NCBI GenBank assembly: GCA_031772625.1
Contig: CM062814.1
Location: 821,508,757-821,572,756 of the forward strand
Direction: 5' to 3'
Length of the DNA: 64,000 nt
Source: Pinus tabuliformis
Taxonomy: Eukaryota; Streptophyta; Pinopsida; Pinales; Pinaceae
This document shows, one piece after another, positions 23,045-32,758 of the stretch. The translations under genes were made by a program, and so were the position numbers. The notes under the pieces are model-generated. The model had not been told where the DNA came from, searched no databases, and worked only from the letters and a program-made list of their open reading frames with translations. Positions within the stretch are counted from its first letter, which is position 1. Each line of letters opens with the position of its first letter.

Positions 23045-24661
23045 TCAACAAGATGATGCATCAACAACCCCCAGCTTTTGCCTGAGGTATTCAAAGGTCT
23101 CCCTGGGCAATGGTTTGGTGAGAATATCAGCAACTTGTTCCTTAGAAGGAACATACTCCAACTTGACCTTTTGTTCTAGTACTTGTTCCCGGAGAAAATG
23201 ATACTTGATCAGTATGTGCTTGGTCTTTGAATGCATGACTGGGTTCTTTGAAATGCTGATTGCACTTGTGTTATCACATAAGATGGAGATAGGTGGTGTA
23301 CAAGTGATTTGAAAGTCCTGTAAGGTTTGCATCATCCAAAGGAGTTGAGTGCAGCAAGATGCAGCAGCAACATATTCTGCTTCAGCTGTAGACAAGGCAA
23401 TCGAACTCTGTTTCTTGCTGAACCAAGATACTAGTCTGGAACCCATAAAGAACGCACCACCACTTGTGCTCTTCCTGTCATCCACACTTCCTGGCCAATA
23501 TGCATCTGTATAAGCATGAAGTGTGAGATCTGTATCTCTAGGATACCATAAGCCATAATTTTGAGTCCCTTGAAGATATTTAAAGATTCTCTTCACTGCC
23601 TGAAGATGAGTTTCCTTTGGATTTGCTTGAAATCTTCCAACTATTCCCACTGCATGCATGATATCTGGTCGGGTACCTGTCAAATAAAGTAGACTTCCAA
23701 TCATAGATCTGTAGGTTGGTTGATGCACTGCTGTTGATTCATCATGTGCACTGAGGCTACATCCTGTGACCATGGGTGTACATACTGGTTTTGCATCTTC
23801 CATGCCATATTTCTTCAAAATCTGCTTGAGATACTTGGTTTGAGACAGAAAGATCCCTCCTTCTTTTTGTTGGATTTTCAAACCAAGAAAATATGTCAGT
23901 TCTCCCAGCAAGGGCATTTCGAATTCTTTCTGCATCACCAAGGCAAAGCTTTGACTCATAGCTTTGTCATTGCTGCCAAAGATAATGTCATCTACATACA
24001 CAACAAGTATTAGCAATTTGTCATTTTCAAATTTTATATAAAGATTGTTGTCTGCTGATCCTTTTGAAAAACCTTGTTGATGAAGATATTTGTCCAAACG
24101 ATAGTACCAAGCCCTTGGAGCTTGTTTGAGACCGTAGAGAGCCTTTTTCAATCTGCATACAAGATTTGGATCATTTCCAAGAATGAAACCATCTGGTTGC
24201 TCAATGTATACTTCTTCTTCCAAGTCTCCTTTCAGAAAGGCTGATTTCACGTCCATTTGAAATACTTTGAAGTTTTGAAAGCTTGAGAGAGCAAGGAACA
24301 TTCGGATGGCCTCAAGTCTTGCAACAGGAGCAAAGGTTTCTTCAAAATCTATTCCTTCTTGCTGCGCATACCCTTTACAAACAAGTCTGGCCTTGTTTCT
24401 AATTACTTCTCCATTTTCATTCAATTTATTTTTGAAAACCCATTTTGTCCCTATAACATTCTTATCCTTTGGTCTAGGAACCAGCTCCCAAGTGTTGTTC
24501 TTTTCGATCTGCTCAAGTTCTTCATCCATTGCTTTCACCCAACATTCATCTTTGCATGCCTCTTTCACATTTTGTGGTTCAGTGGAAGAGAGTAATGCCA
24601 AATAGCTTGAAGCTTCTGCAACTGTTCTTCTTGTTTGTACACCTGCTTCTTTCTGCCCCAA
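23045..24661 (-). pseudogene. Reverse transcriptase and RNase H of element D
   Basis: A single open stretch of 538 codons, part of a larger broken pol. RT blocks: [59 protein letters not shown] and [14 protein letters not shown] (catalytic YVDD). RNase H blocks: [40 protein letters not shown] and [20 protein letters not shown]. It ends with [20 protein letters not shown], close to the usual Ty1 pol end. Confidence 0.93.
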
Positions 24662-24766
24662 AATCTGAGATTCTGGATGATTCTTCTGAACATATCTGGA
24701 TGGAGTCTTCTCTTCTATCCTTATCTGCTCTTCTGGTTCTTCTTGAGGTTCTTCTTCTTCATCGTT

Positions 24767-25519
24767 CTATCTTTGAGGGTAGTCTTCATCTTCTTCGATA
24801 TCTTCATGATTTACTTGCCTAGGAATGTATCCCTTCTCATCAACCACTATATCAATGTTGTCAACAATTCTTCCAAGTCTTTTATTGTAGCACTTGTATG
24901 CTTTGCTGTGTGGAGAATAACCAAGAAGAATGCCTTCATCTGCTCTAGGATCAATTTTGCCAAGTTGCTCATCAGTATTCTTAATATAGCATTTGCTCCC
25001 AAAGATTTTGAAGTGCTTTACCGAAGGAGTCTCACCATACCAGAGCTCATGAGGAGTTTGAGTGCTGTTCACCCGGACATTTGTTTTGTTGAGAATAACA
25101 ACCGCAGCATATGCAGCTTCACCCCAGAAAGTTGCGGGAGTTCCAGACTCATCAAGCATAGCACGAGCCATTTGTTGGACTGTTCTGTTCATTCTTTCCA
25201 CTACTCCATTTTGCTGAGGAGTTCTAGCTGTAGAGAATTCTCTTCTTATCCCATGTTCTTCACAGAAATCGAAAAATTCATTTGAGGTAAACTCCCCACA
25301 TCTGTCGGATCTGAGGCACTTAATTTTGTGTCCTGATTCATTTTCAACCAAGGCTTTAAAGGATTTGAATTTTTCGAATGCTTCATCTTTGTGCTTCATA
25401 AGTCCTAACCAGACAAACCTGGAGAAATCGTCAATGAATAATATCAAGTATTCTTCTCCTCGAGGTGTCCTTTTCCTGAATGGTCCACATACATCTGTAT
25501 GTACAAGCTCAAGAGGCAT
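24767..25519 (-). pseudogene. Integrase region of element D
   Basis: An open stretch of 250 codons. LVHTDVCGPFRKRTPRGEEY and LFIDDFSRFVWLGLMKHKDE hold the first two catalytic aspartates. RTPQQNGVVERMNRTVQQMA holds the catalytic glutamate. TPHELWYGETPSVKHFKIFG and LLGYSPHSKAYKCYNKR form the C-terminal block. The D,D(35)E core is visible; the zinc-binding part lies upstream towards 25736. Confidence 0.92.
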
Positions 25520-25735
25520 GCTAGCTGATCCTTCCTTCTCTGGAAAGTTAGTTCTGGTTTGCTTTCCAAACTGACATGATTTGCATATGGTGTTGTCTGG
25601 AATTTTGATATCTGGAAGACCGCGAACTGCCTGATATTTGCATGCTTTCCTTATTTGTGAAAAGCTTAGATGCCCCAGCCTCCGGTGCCATAACCAGTGT
25701 TCATCATCCTTGCTTAGATAGCATTGTTGTTGTCC

Positions 25736-26323
25736 TTATTCAAATATGAATAGATTATTTGGAGTTCTTTTACCTTTGATCACCGTTTTACCTGTATCAA
25801 GATCACGAACAAGACATCCATTTGATCTAAATATCACCTCGGTTCCTTGATCACACATCTGGCTGACACTCAGAAGATTATGCTTCAATCCATCAACATA
25901 CAAAACATTTCCAGCTTTGACCTTTTCTTTTAACTGAGCAGTGCCTTTTCCTTTTATAGTTGTAGGAGTATCATTTCCAAAAGAAACTTTCTTTCCCTTT
26001 TCTAAAGCAGAATATGATTCAAGTTTTTCTTTATCACCTGTCATATGCTTCGAACATCCACTGTCAATGTACCATAAATTTTCCTGTCCCTCTGCATAAA
26101 ATTCTATCCCACATCTTTCTGTTTGTGGTTCCTTTATTCTCCATGTTTTGGTGCTTGAGGCTTTTTCCTTTGTCTGCTGAAACCTGCTCCTGCATTCAGA
26201 ATCTTCATGACCAAAGTTATTACAAATAGAACATTCAACTTCATTTTCAAGAACCGAAAAGTTGTTATAGGTCCTTTTTGTAATCCCGGTCATACTTCTT
26301 TGTTTTTGAGCTTCTCTAGTCAT
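25736..26323 (-). pseudogene. Protease region of element D
   Basis: A knuckle-like CSICNNFGHEDSEC comes first. LWYIDSGCSKHMTGDKEKL carries the aspartic protease DSG motif. NVLYVDGLKHNLLSVSQMCD is the conserved block before the integrase. Confidence 0.9.
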
Positions 26324-26380
26324 GATCGTTTTATATGCAACACATTGAGCCGCTTTGTGACCAAAGTTATGGCAAGAAAA

Positions 26381-27895
26381 TCATTGTCCATTGAAGAAAC
26401 TTCCGCGGTTATCAAATCTTCCAGCCAAACGATTGTAATTTCTATTGTCATTCATTCTTGAAGCAAATTGAGAATATTTTACCTGTGGCTGATTGTAGCT
26501 TTTGTTCATCCTTAAGACGGATTTCCCCTGGTTTTCCTGATAGTCTTTGTTTGTAATTGGTCCCTGCTTTACCTGGCGATCTCCATTGTGCTTTTGCTCA
26601 TTCCTTCTTGCTGCATCAAGATAACTCTTTGAGGTGGATGCTTGAGAAGTTTCTCCATTATAGCCCAGACCTGTCTTGTTTAGAGGAGAACACTGTACAT
26701 TGATGATCTCATCCAGAGTTTCAGATCCTTTGACAAACTTAAGATTAACAGCCTTTGTTTTCTCAATCTCTTTTCTAAGACCAACAATTTCACCTTCTAA
26801 CTTTTCAAGATATTTTTCCTTTTCATCAATTTGAAGTTGTAAAGTATCAATGATCCTATTCTTTTCTTCTATACATGTCTTGAGTCTAGAAATTTTTTCA
26901 CAAAAGCTATCCACATCTATAGCATCCATGTAATCATCATCTTCAAATGCCATTAAAAGTTTATAGTCATTACCTCGTTCATCTTCATCACTATTTGATA
27001 GACCATCACTATCTTCATGCGTGTAGTAGATTTTCTTATTTGCAATCTGTTTCTTGTTCCATCTAGCAGGTTCCTTTCCTTTATCCTTATAAGGACATTT
27101 CGCAGCATAATGACCTACTCTTCCACAAGCAAAGCATTTAAAAGGAAACTTACCTCTGAACCTTCCAGAACCCCTTTGAATATTTCTGACAAAATTTGAT
27201 TCTTCTTCTTCTTCTTCTGGCACGTGACTTGCTTCATAATAGTCTCCTTTGCCTGAGGCCTTGAAAGCAGCTTCTCTTCTGTCTGATTGACCTCCCTTTC
27301 TCATTTCATAAGCAGTTAGAATTCCGTGTAGTTGAGACATAGTAAGAATTCGTAGATTTTCCTTTTCTTCTATTGCAGACACTTTAGATTCAAACTTGGG
27401 GGACAATGATCTTAGAACTTTTTCAACCACAATAGCCTCTTTTATTTCTTCACCCAAGTTTTTCATGCAATTAACAATCTCATCTACCCGAAGGAAATAG
27501 TTAGCCACACTTTCATCATTATACATTCTGAGATTTTCATACTGAATCCTGAGGGTTTGAAGTTTAGCACGCTTTACCTGTTCGTCTCCTTCGTAGCTCA
27601 AGACAATCTTGTCCCATATTTCTTTTGCGGATTTATATTGCATAACCTTCACGAATTCTGTTTGAGATAAGAATCCTAGCAGAGTATTGACTGCTTTAGC
27701 ATTTGTTTCATATTTCTTCTTCTCGGCCGAATCTGTAGGAGTAGCTGAAGGAAAAGCGTAGCCTGTATCTATGATATCCCAAACTTCTGTACCAAGAGAT
27801 TGAAGATAGGCAGTAACTCTTACCTTCCAATAATTGAAGTTTGTCCCATCAAAGATTGGTGGCCTGATTGATGCTTCCCTCTCGTAGTTGCTCAT
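26381..27895 (-). pseudogene. Gag of element D, long and open
   Basis: 504 open codons starting MSNYEREASIRPPIFDG, shortly after the primer site. Residues about 10-200 hold the UBN2-type capsid region (FDGTNFNYWKVRV, SAKEIWDKIVLSYEGDEQVK and LRSLSPKFESKVSAI). A zinc knuckle CFACGRVGHYAAKC follows near residue 255, then an acidic stretch. A leucine/lysine/glutamate coiled coil (about residues 330-390) comes next, then an asparagine/glutamine-rich basic tail. It forms the particle in this family. Compared with B's gag it is almost undamaged. Confidence 0.93.
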
Positions 27896-27940
27896 GATGA
27901 ATGATCTTCCTCCAAGCGATCAAGCTTCTCTGAAGGACCT

Positions 27941-27952
27941 GCTCTGATACCA
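27941..27952 (-). promoter_or_regulatory. Primer-binding site of element D
   Basis: On the minus strand TGGTATCAGAGC, the perfect complement of the plant initiator methionine tRNA 3' end, two bases inside the 5' LTR. Confidence 0.95.
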
Positions 27953-27954
27953 AT

Positions 27955-29507
27955 TGTTGGAAATAATACTGAGAGGGGGGGTGAATCAGTATTATCAAGT
28001 TATTTTAATAAATCTTCCTTATTTATACTTTGAATTATTTTTGCATGTAAGTACCATAAAATAATGAGCATGAACAAAGAAAACAGATAGTCACACCAAA
28101 GAACACCAGATGTAAGGTGGAAACCCAATGTGGGTGAAAACCACCCGCTGCAATATGTCTCTATCTTCTTTCAAATCAGAAACTCCTTTTACAATGGTTT
28201 TGTACTGGTGCAGTCCTTTACCAGTACGCAGGCTGCAACCTGTAGAGAGCTACAACTCTCTCTCGTTTTCTAGTCTCTCCTGGAAGGGAGCTACAACCCC
28301 GTACTTCTTTTCTTTCAAGGATCACTTTTCATAAATTTTCAAACTGGATCCATAAACATCAAGAGATCATCAAGTACAAGTAAATCACCCAGTCAACTGC
28401 AGTAACCAGATCAACAATAATAGTAAACTAAACCCAGAACACCTTATCAACAGAGAAAAGTCAGCCAACAAAAGATCTTAAGACAGATACGCAGTTTTTC
28501 TTTCTCTGGCCTGCGAGCGTACGCACTTCACCTTCTGCACCTCTGCGTATACCCGCAGAGACCCTTCTGCCGCACCGCGTACCCACGCACTGTTTCTTTA
28601 ATCACTCTGCGTACTGTTACTGTAGGTACGCACCCACAGATACTATCGCGTCGCGTACTGCTACTGTAGCCACACACCCACAGATGCTATCGCGCCGCAT
28701 ACCCACGCACCTGCAGCTTCTGAAGCGCCGCGTACTTTCCCTGTGCCCACGCACCTGAACCTCTGTCGCGCTGCGTACCCACGCACTGTGCCTTCTGCTG
28801 CTCTGCGTACCCACGCACTGCGCTTTCTTCTGCTCTGCGTACCCACGCACTTGCACTGTTAATCACCTGCGTACCTCTGGTTAGGGCCGAAATTGGCAGT
28901 CCACCAGTGTGCTACAGATCGTCAGATGCCCAGATCTGTTCATGCGCTCGAGAGATCACCCTTCACAGATTCGTTTTCAACTTTACTTTTATATAGATCA
29001 TGCTTTTAAAACAATAACCCAATATTTCAGATCTTAATATATTCAATTTTGCAAAGATACTTAGCCAAGTGATCTCCTTTGCTTTATATAGGCAAGCTCC
29101 TCCTAAAATCATGGATCAATACCATAGATAACCGATACAAGGGGCCCAAAGACATGGGGCTCAATAATAATAATAATAATATAAAACAATACCACGGGCC
29201 AAAACCATAGAATCAAGAATCGGCAGGCTAAATACCATAGGCCAAACATAGGAAACCCCACGTGAACACGCTTCTCTGCCTTGAAGTAAGTGAAGTGGGG
29301 GTACGCATCTTCTGAACAGGTGACCTGCGTGTCTGGTCGCAGTCCCTTCACAGCGTACCTGCATGTACGCACCTTTTGAACTATTCTCCTGCGTACCTCT
29401 TGATTTTCAACATTTTGAGAGCCTGATCAGAGCATTGCCACTTGAGGGTGTTGCCATCAAGTACAACATCTGTAACATAGAGCCATACCAGAATCATAAT
29501 GCCAACA
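27955..29507 (-). repeat. 5' LTR of element D
   Basis: 1553 bp. It pairs with 21140-22689 with about 3% differences by eye. The CpG-rich palindrome cluster recurs at 28500-28880. It drives minus-strand transcription towards gag at 27895. Confidence 0.93.
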
Positions 29508-31152
29508 ATTCTTCACCCAATATGTAGTTACAATATTCACTATCTGGTTTTCTAGATTCTTCAATTTCTTATGTCCATATTCATGAATAGTTCCAGTAGC
29601 CCCTTGTTCATCCTTATCTTCAGCAGCAATCTAAATCAAGTTTTGGCCATGCCTGATGCCACTGAGTTTTTAAGGTTATAACAGTTAAGATGGATTTCCA
29701 CAGAGGGTAAGGCCAATTTGAATCTATAATAATGCTAGATGACACTCTTTTGGTGCACTCCTAAAAGTAAATTATAGATGGTTGGATGTGGCAATTTCTT
29801 TTATCTTGTAATGTATATTTAAACATGTTCTGAATAATTACAGGGACCAAATGGCTCTATGCCACAATAATTTGGGTCTAGGAAATTATGCATGATTCTG
29901 ATCAACAAGTTAGGTACCAAATTTGACAAGTAGATCATTATTACAATATAACAACAAGAATAAATACTTTAATAAACTAGTTGATCATCTTGCCAGTACC
30001 AGGGAATTCGTTGACTAAGAAATTCTCATGCCTAGATCAATGAAGTCTCGCTAGCTTAAGGTGTGCAAAAGTTATGCCAAAGGGAACCATCGATAAGTAG
30101 TTTCCTCAAACTAATCATCTTTGGACCTACGACCATGATTATCCTAATGGTACCTCTCCTCATTTCCATAAAACACTAGAGGAAGTGTTGGGAGGTGGTT
30201 TATGGTTTCCCAAAACCACAAGTGGTTTGTGACATATGGATGATGGAAACCTGGGCCCGCACATATATCCTCGTTGGCTTGAAATATTATTTTCAAAGTA
30301 GAAAACGTTTTATAAAAACATTGGAGCACATTGTGAATATTCGTAAAGGGGTGGGGCCCAATTTTTTTTATGTCATTGAAGCTATATTGTATACAAACAT
30401 GTTATTATAAAATCTAGGGAGCAAAACTATATCTCATTAAAAGTAGGGATTTAATGAGATATATTTTTTTCTCCCTAGATTTCTAAAACACCTTTATATA
30501 TATATATATATATATATAGATATATAAAGGTGTTTTAAAAGTCTTAGGTAGAAAATAAAAGTCTGAAAGCAAAATTTTGTATGGATTCAGATTATGGATT
30601 CCAAGGAGAAATGTGTTGAAGAAATATCTTTCTTAGACTAAAGAATAAAACCCAATTTTGATACCATCTTTGGGGTAAGTTACAAACTTTGTTTTTCCTT
30701 CCTATGTGTTTCATTTCTGTTATGTCATTCTTCTTTTGCAATAGTGTACAATGAAATAGGGTTATTGAAATTTTAAGACTATGTATTTACTTATTGGTAC
30801 TCTAGTTTTAATTTAATACCCTTAATAGGTGCTCCACTTTCCAGAAAATCACTCACAATTTCTCATCTTGTTCACCCTTATTTTTACAGAGTTGAAGTTC
30901 AAATTCTTAAATGACTCAGCTAAAACCTTGTCCTTATTTATCTTTCCTCTAATCAACTCTTTAGTTCAAAACTATGCGATCTTTATTTTTTGGCCATTCT
31001 GATTTTGACAGATGGGTTTTTGAACTAGAGAAGTCATTGCATATCTCATGGTATCACTCTTTGACCATATATCTAAAAATATTTATCAATTTATAGATGT
31101 CCTAGGCACTGGTTCCTCTGCAAGTAAGAATCGTCTCCAAGAAACAACATCA
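29508..31152 (+). repeat. LTR copy 1 of element I, last segment
   Basis: Aligns with 34490-36165 nearly end to end (AATATGTAGTTACAATATTC, GGACCAAATGGCT, GTTTGTGACATATGGATG and TTATCTTTCCTCTAATCAAC). It ends in CA next to a primer-site-like sequence. Open stretch 30195-30410 has a partner in the other copy (35009-35431); the shared peptide motif VCDIWM is of unknown meaning. Confidence 0.75.
30410..30537. repeat. Two adjacent hairpins
   Basis: First hairpin: 30410-30441 against 30450-30482, about 32 bp arms with a few mismatches (core ATATCTCATTAAA/TTTAATGAGATAT) and an 8-base loop. Second: 30484-30500 (TAAAACACCTTTATATA) against 30521-30537, perfect 17 bp arms around an AT run. Copy 2 of the LTR keeps only parts of each. 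Confidence 0.8.
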
Positions 31153-31154
31153 AT

Positions 31155-31173
31155 TAGCACCATTGCCAGGGAC
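31155..31173 (+). promoter_or_regulatory. Possible primer-binding site of element I
   Basis: TAGCACCATTGCCAGGGAC lies two bases after the CA that ends LTR copy 1. It resembles the tRNA-Asp-type site TGGCGCCGTTGCCGGGGAC. The matching place after copy 2 lacks it, as expected outside a 3' LTR. Confidence 0.5.
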
Positions 31174-32758
31174 GAAATTGAAATATCTTCCCTGGGTTTC
31201 ATAAAATTTCAGCCTTGGTTCTTGAAAGTGACAAGAACCAAGATTTGTTTGTAGATCTTCACCTTTTTACTTCACTTTGGGAATTTCATTTTTCTGGGGT
31301 TTTAAAATGGAAGCCCCTACATTCTCTTTTGAGAAGTTTTCTTTACGGAATGAAGAATTTATTTAGTTGCAAATCAACCCTCAGAAGTCTTATTTTGTGC
31401 ATTTTACTAGTGCTCCTATCTATGATTCCTATGATCAGATGAAGGGTTGAATTTCCCAGAAGATGCTCCACTTTATGACCCATATGATTTAGAGGATGAG
31501 TTTGGTGTTGTTCATCAAGAAAACTTATTTATAGGAAAAATTCATGAAGGAGATGAAGAAGAAGTTCTCTATTGGGAGAAATAAAATGGTGATTTGGAAT
31601 TAAAGGTATGAAAGCTTCAAGAAATTGGTCCTATGCATCTTGTTTCAGGTAAACATTAGTTTTATAGTAACGAACCGAAATTTGAAGAACCAAAAAATGA
31701 TGAAAACTATTTTTATCAATTAACATATCTCTAGCAATCCCAGAAAATTGTTGATGAAATATTTTCATTAGCCAACTGCTACAAATTTTGAAGAAAAGGA
31801 AGCTTCTAATCCAAATGACTTTTTCTCTCATGAGTTTTATGATCTTGTACAGGACTATATGGCGGTTTTCTATGGTCATCAACAAATATCAGTATGGGGG
31901 TATGTGTTAAATTTTCTTTTTGAAGAATTAAAGTTTTTCATGCTTCCTTTTATTTTGAAAATCCAAGGATATAGTGGTGTAAGGTCTAGCATCCAAATTT
32001 TATCATGGTATCACTAGAAAAATGATTTCACTTGATGGAAATCAATGAACTTGTCCATAAATATTTTTACATAAATAACTTAGTATCTAATCATTTTATT
32101 TCCAGTTTTCATAGGTTTCAATGCAACATTTCACTATTTGAATAATAAAACAGTTCCATAGAATAATTTTCAGGAAGATTTCCTATTTTTACAGTTAAAA
32201 GGTTCAAAGAATTTTTGACTCCATGCCCAATAGGGCTACTGGCCTATTTTTCTCAGTGTTTTGCAAGCAAAAAATTGTCCCTAGCTGGAGCCAATGTTGT
32301 AGCTAAATCCTGTAAGGAATAAAATTTCAAGTCTTTTTCAGAAAAACTCCAACATAAGACCAAAACTAGGAAAACTTATGAATTATCTCTTTATTATTAG
32401 AATAAAGACTTTTTAATGTACAATGGGGTTTGGATGAGTTTTCTTAATGGATCATCCTAGTTATTACAATATCCCTTTCAAAATTCTCTTATTTGTTCTT
32501 GCCATGCCTTATAGGAAGCAGTTGTTGGTGATTTTGGATTAGCAAGGTTGGAATTTATGCTTATTATTTTCATATTTCAGGGTGTTAAAATGTCTTATTG
32601 AATTCCATATTCATGGAAAGTATAACATTTGAATTACCAACAAAATTAGTCCAAAAATGAAGTTCCCTTTTAGGCATTTTGTCATTGCCAAAGTTTGATA
32701 AATGTCAAAATGTTGTGTGCATATATATATACCAATACTGACATAATGCCGAGAGGGG
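31174..32758 (+). other. Internal region of element I, no recognised domain
   Basis: AT-rich, about 1.6 kb. Short acidic open stretches occur (for example DAPLYDPYDLEDEFGVV near 31465) but no gag, protease, RT or integrase motif. A receptor-kinase-like exon fragment lies at 32515-32550. GAGAGGGG at about 32751-32758 could be the polypurine tract before the 3' LTR. Confidence 0.45.
32515..32550 (+). pseudogene. Receptor-like kinase exon fragment
   Basis: Twelve codons read EAVVGDFGLARL. This is subdomain VII (the DFG magnesium-binding motif) of plant leucine-rich-repeat receptor kinases, where EAVVGDFGLAKL is typical. A TTATAG precedes it like a 3' splice site, and AAG|GTTGGA within the last codons could be a 5' splice site. 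No neighbouring kinase subdomain is visible in any frame nearby. The match is distinctive but only 36 bp long, so capture of a gene fragment is an inference. Confidence 0.5.

Larger units (their letters stand above)
21140..29507 (-). mobile_element. Element D: Ty1/copia, Sirevirus-like, nearly complete
   Basis: 8.4 kb. LTRs of 1550 and 1553 bp differ by about 3% by eye. A perfect 5 bp target duplication (ATTCT) flanks it at 21135-21139 and 29508-29512. The primer site is a perfect initiator-methionine match. It holds one long open gag and long open protease, integrase and RT/RNase H stretches, with only about three or four breaks. Long LTRs, a gag with coiled coil after the knuckle, and repeated polypurine-like motifs before the 3' LTR point to the Sirevirus (SIRE/Maximus) lineage. 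No envelope-like gene fits in the 355 bp between pol and the 3' LTR. Confidence 0.92.

Noticed and set aside
22689-23045. Search for an envelope-like gene downstream of pol in D
   Set aside because: Only 355 bp separate pol and LTR, and they hold purine tracts, not a reading frame.
31030-31070. TGGTATCACTC after CTCA, looking like an initiator-methionine primer site
   Set aside because: The same sequence recurs in copy 2 (about 36060) and homology continues for 100 bp past it, so it lies inside the repeat, not at an LTR edge.
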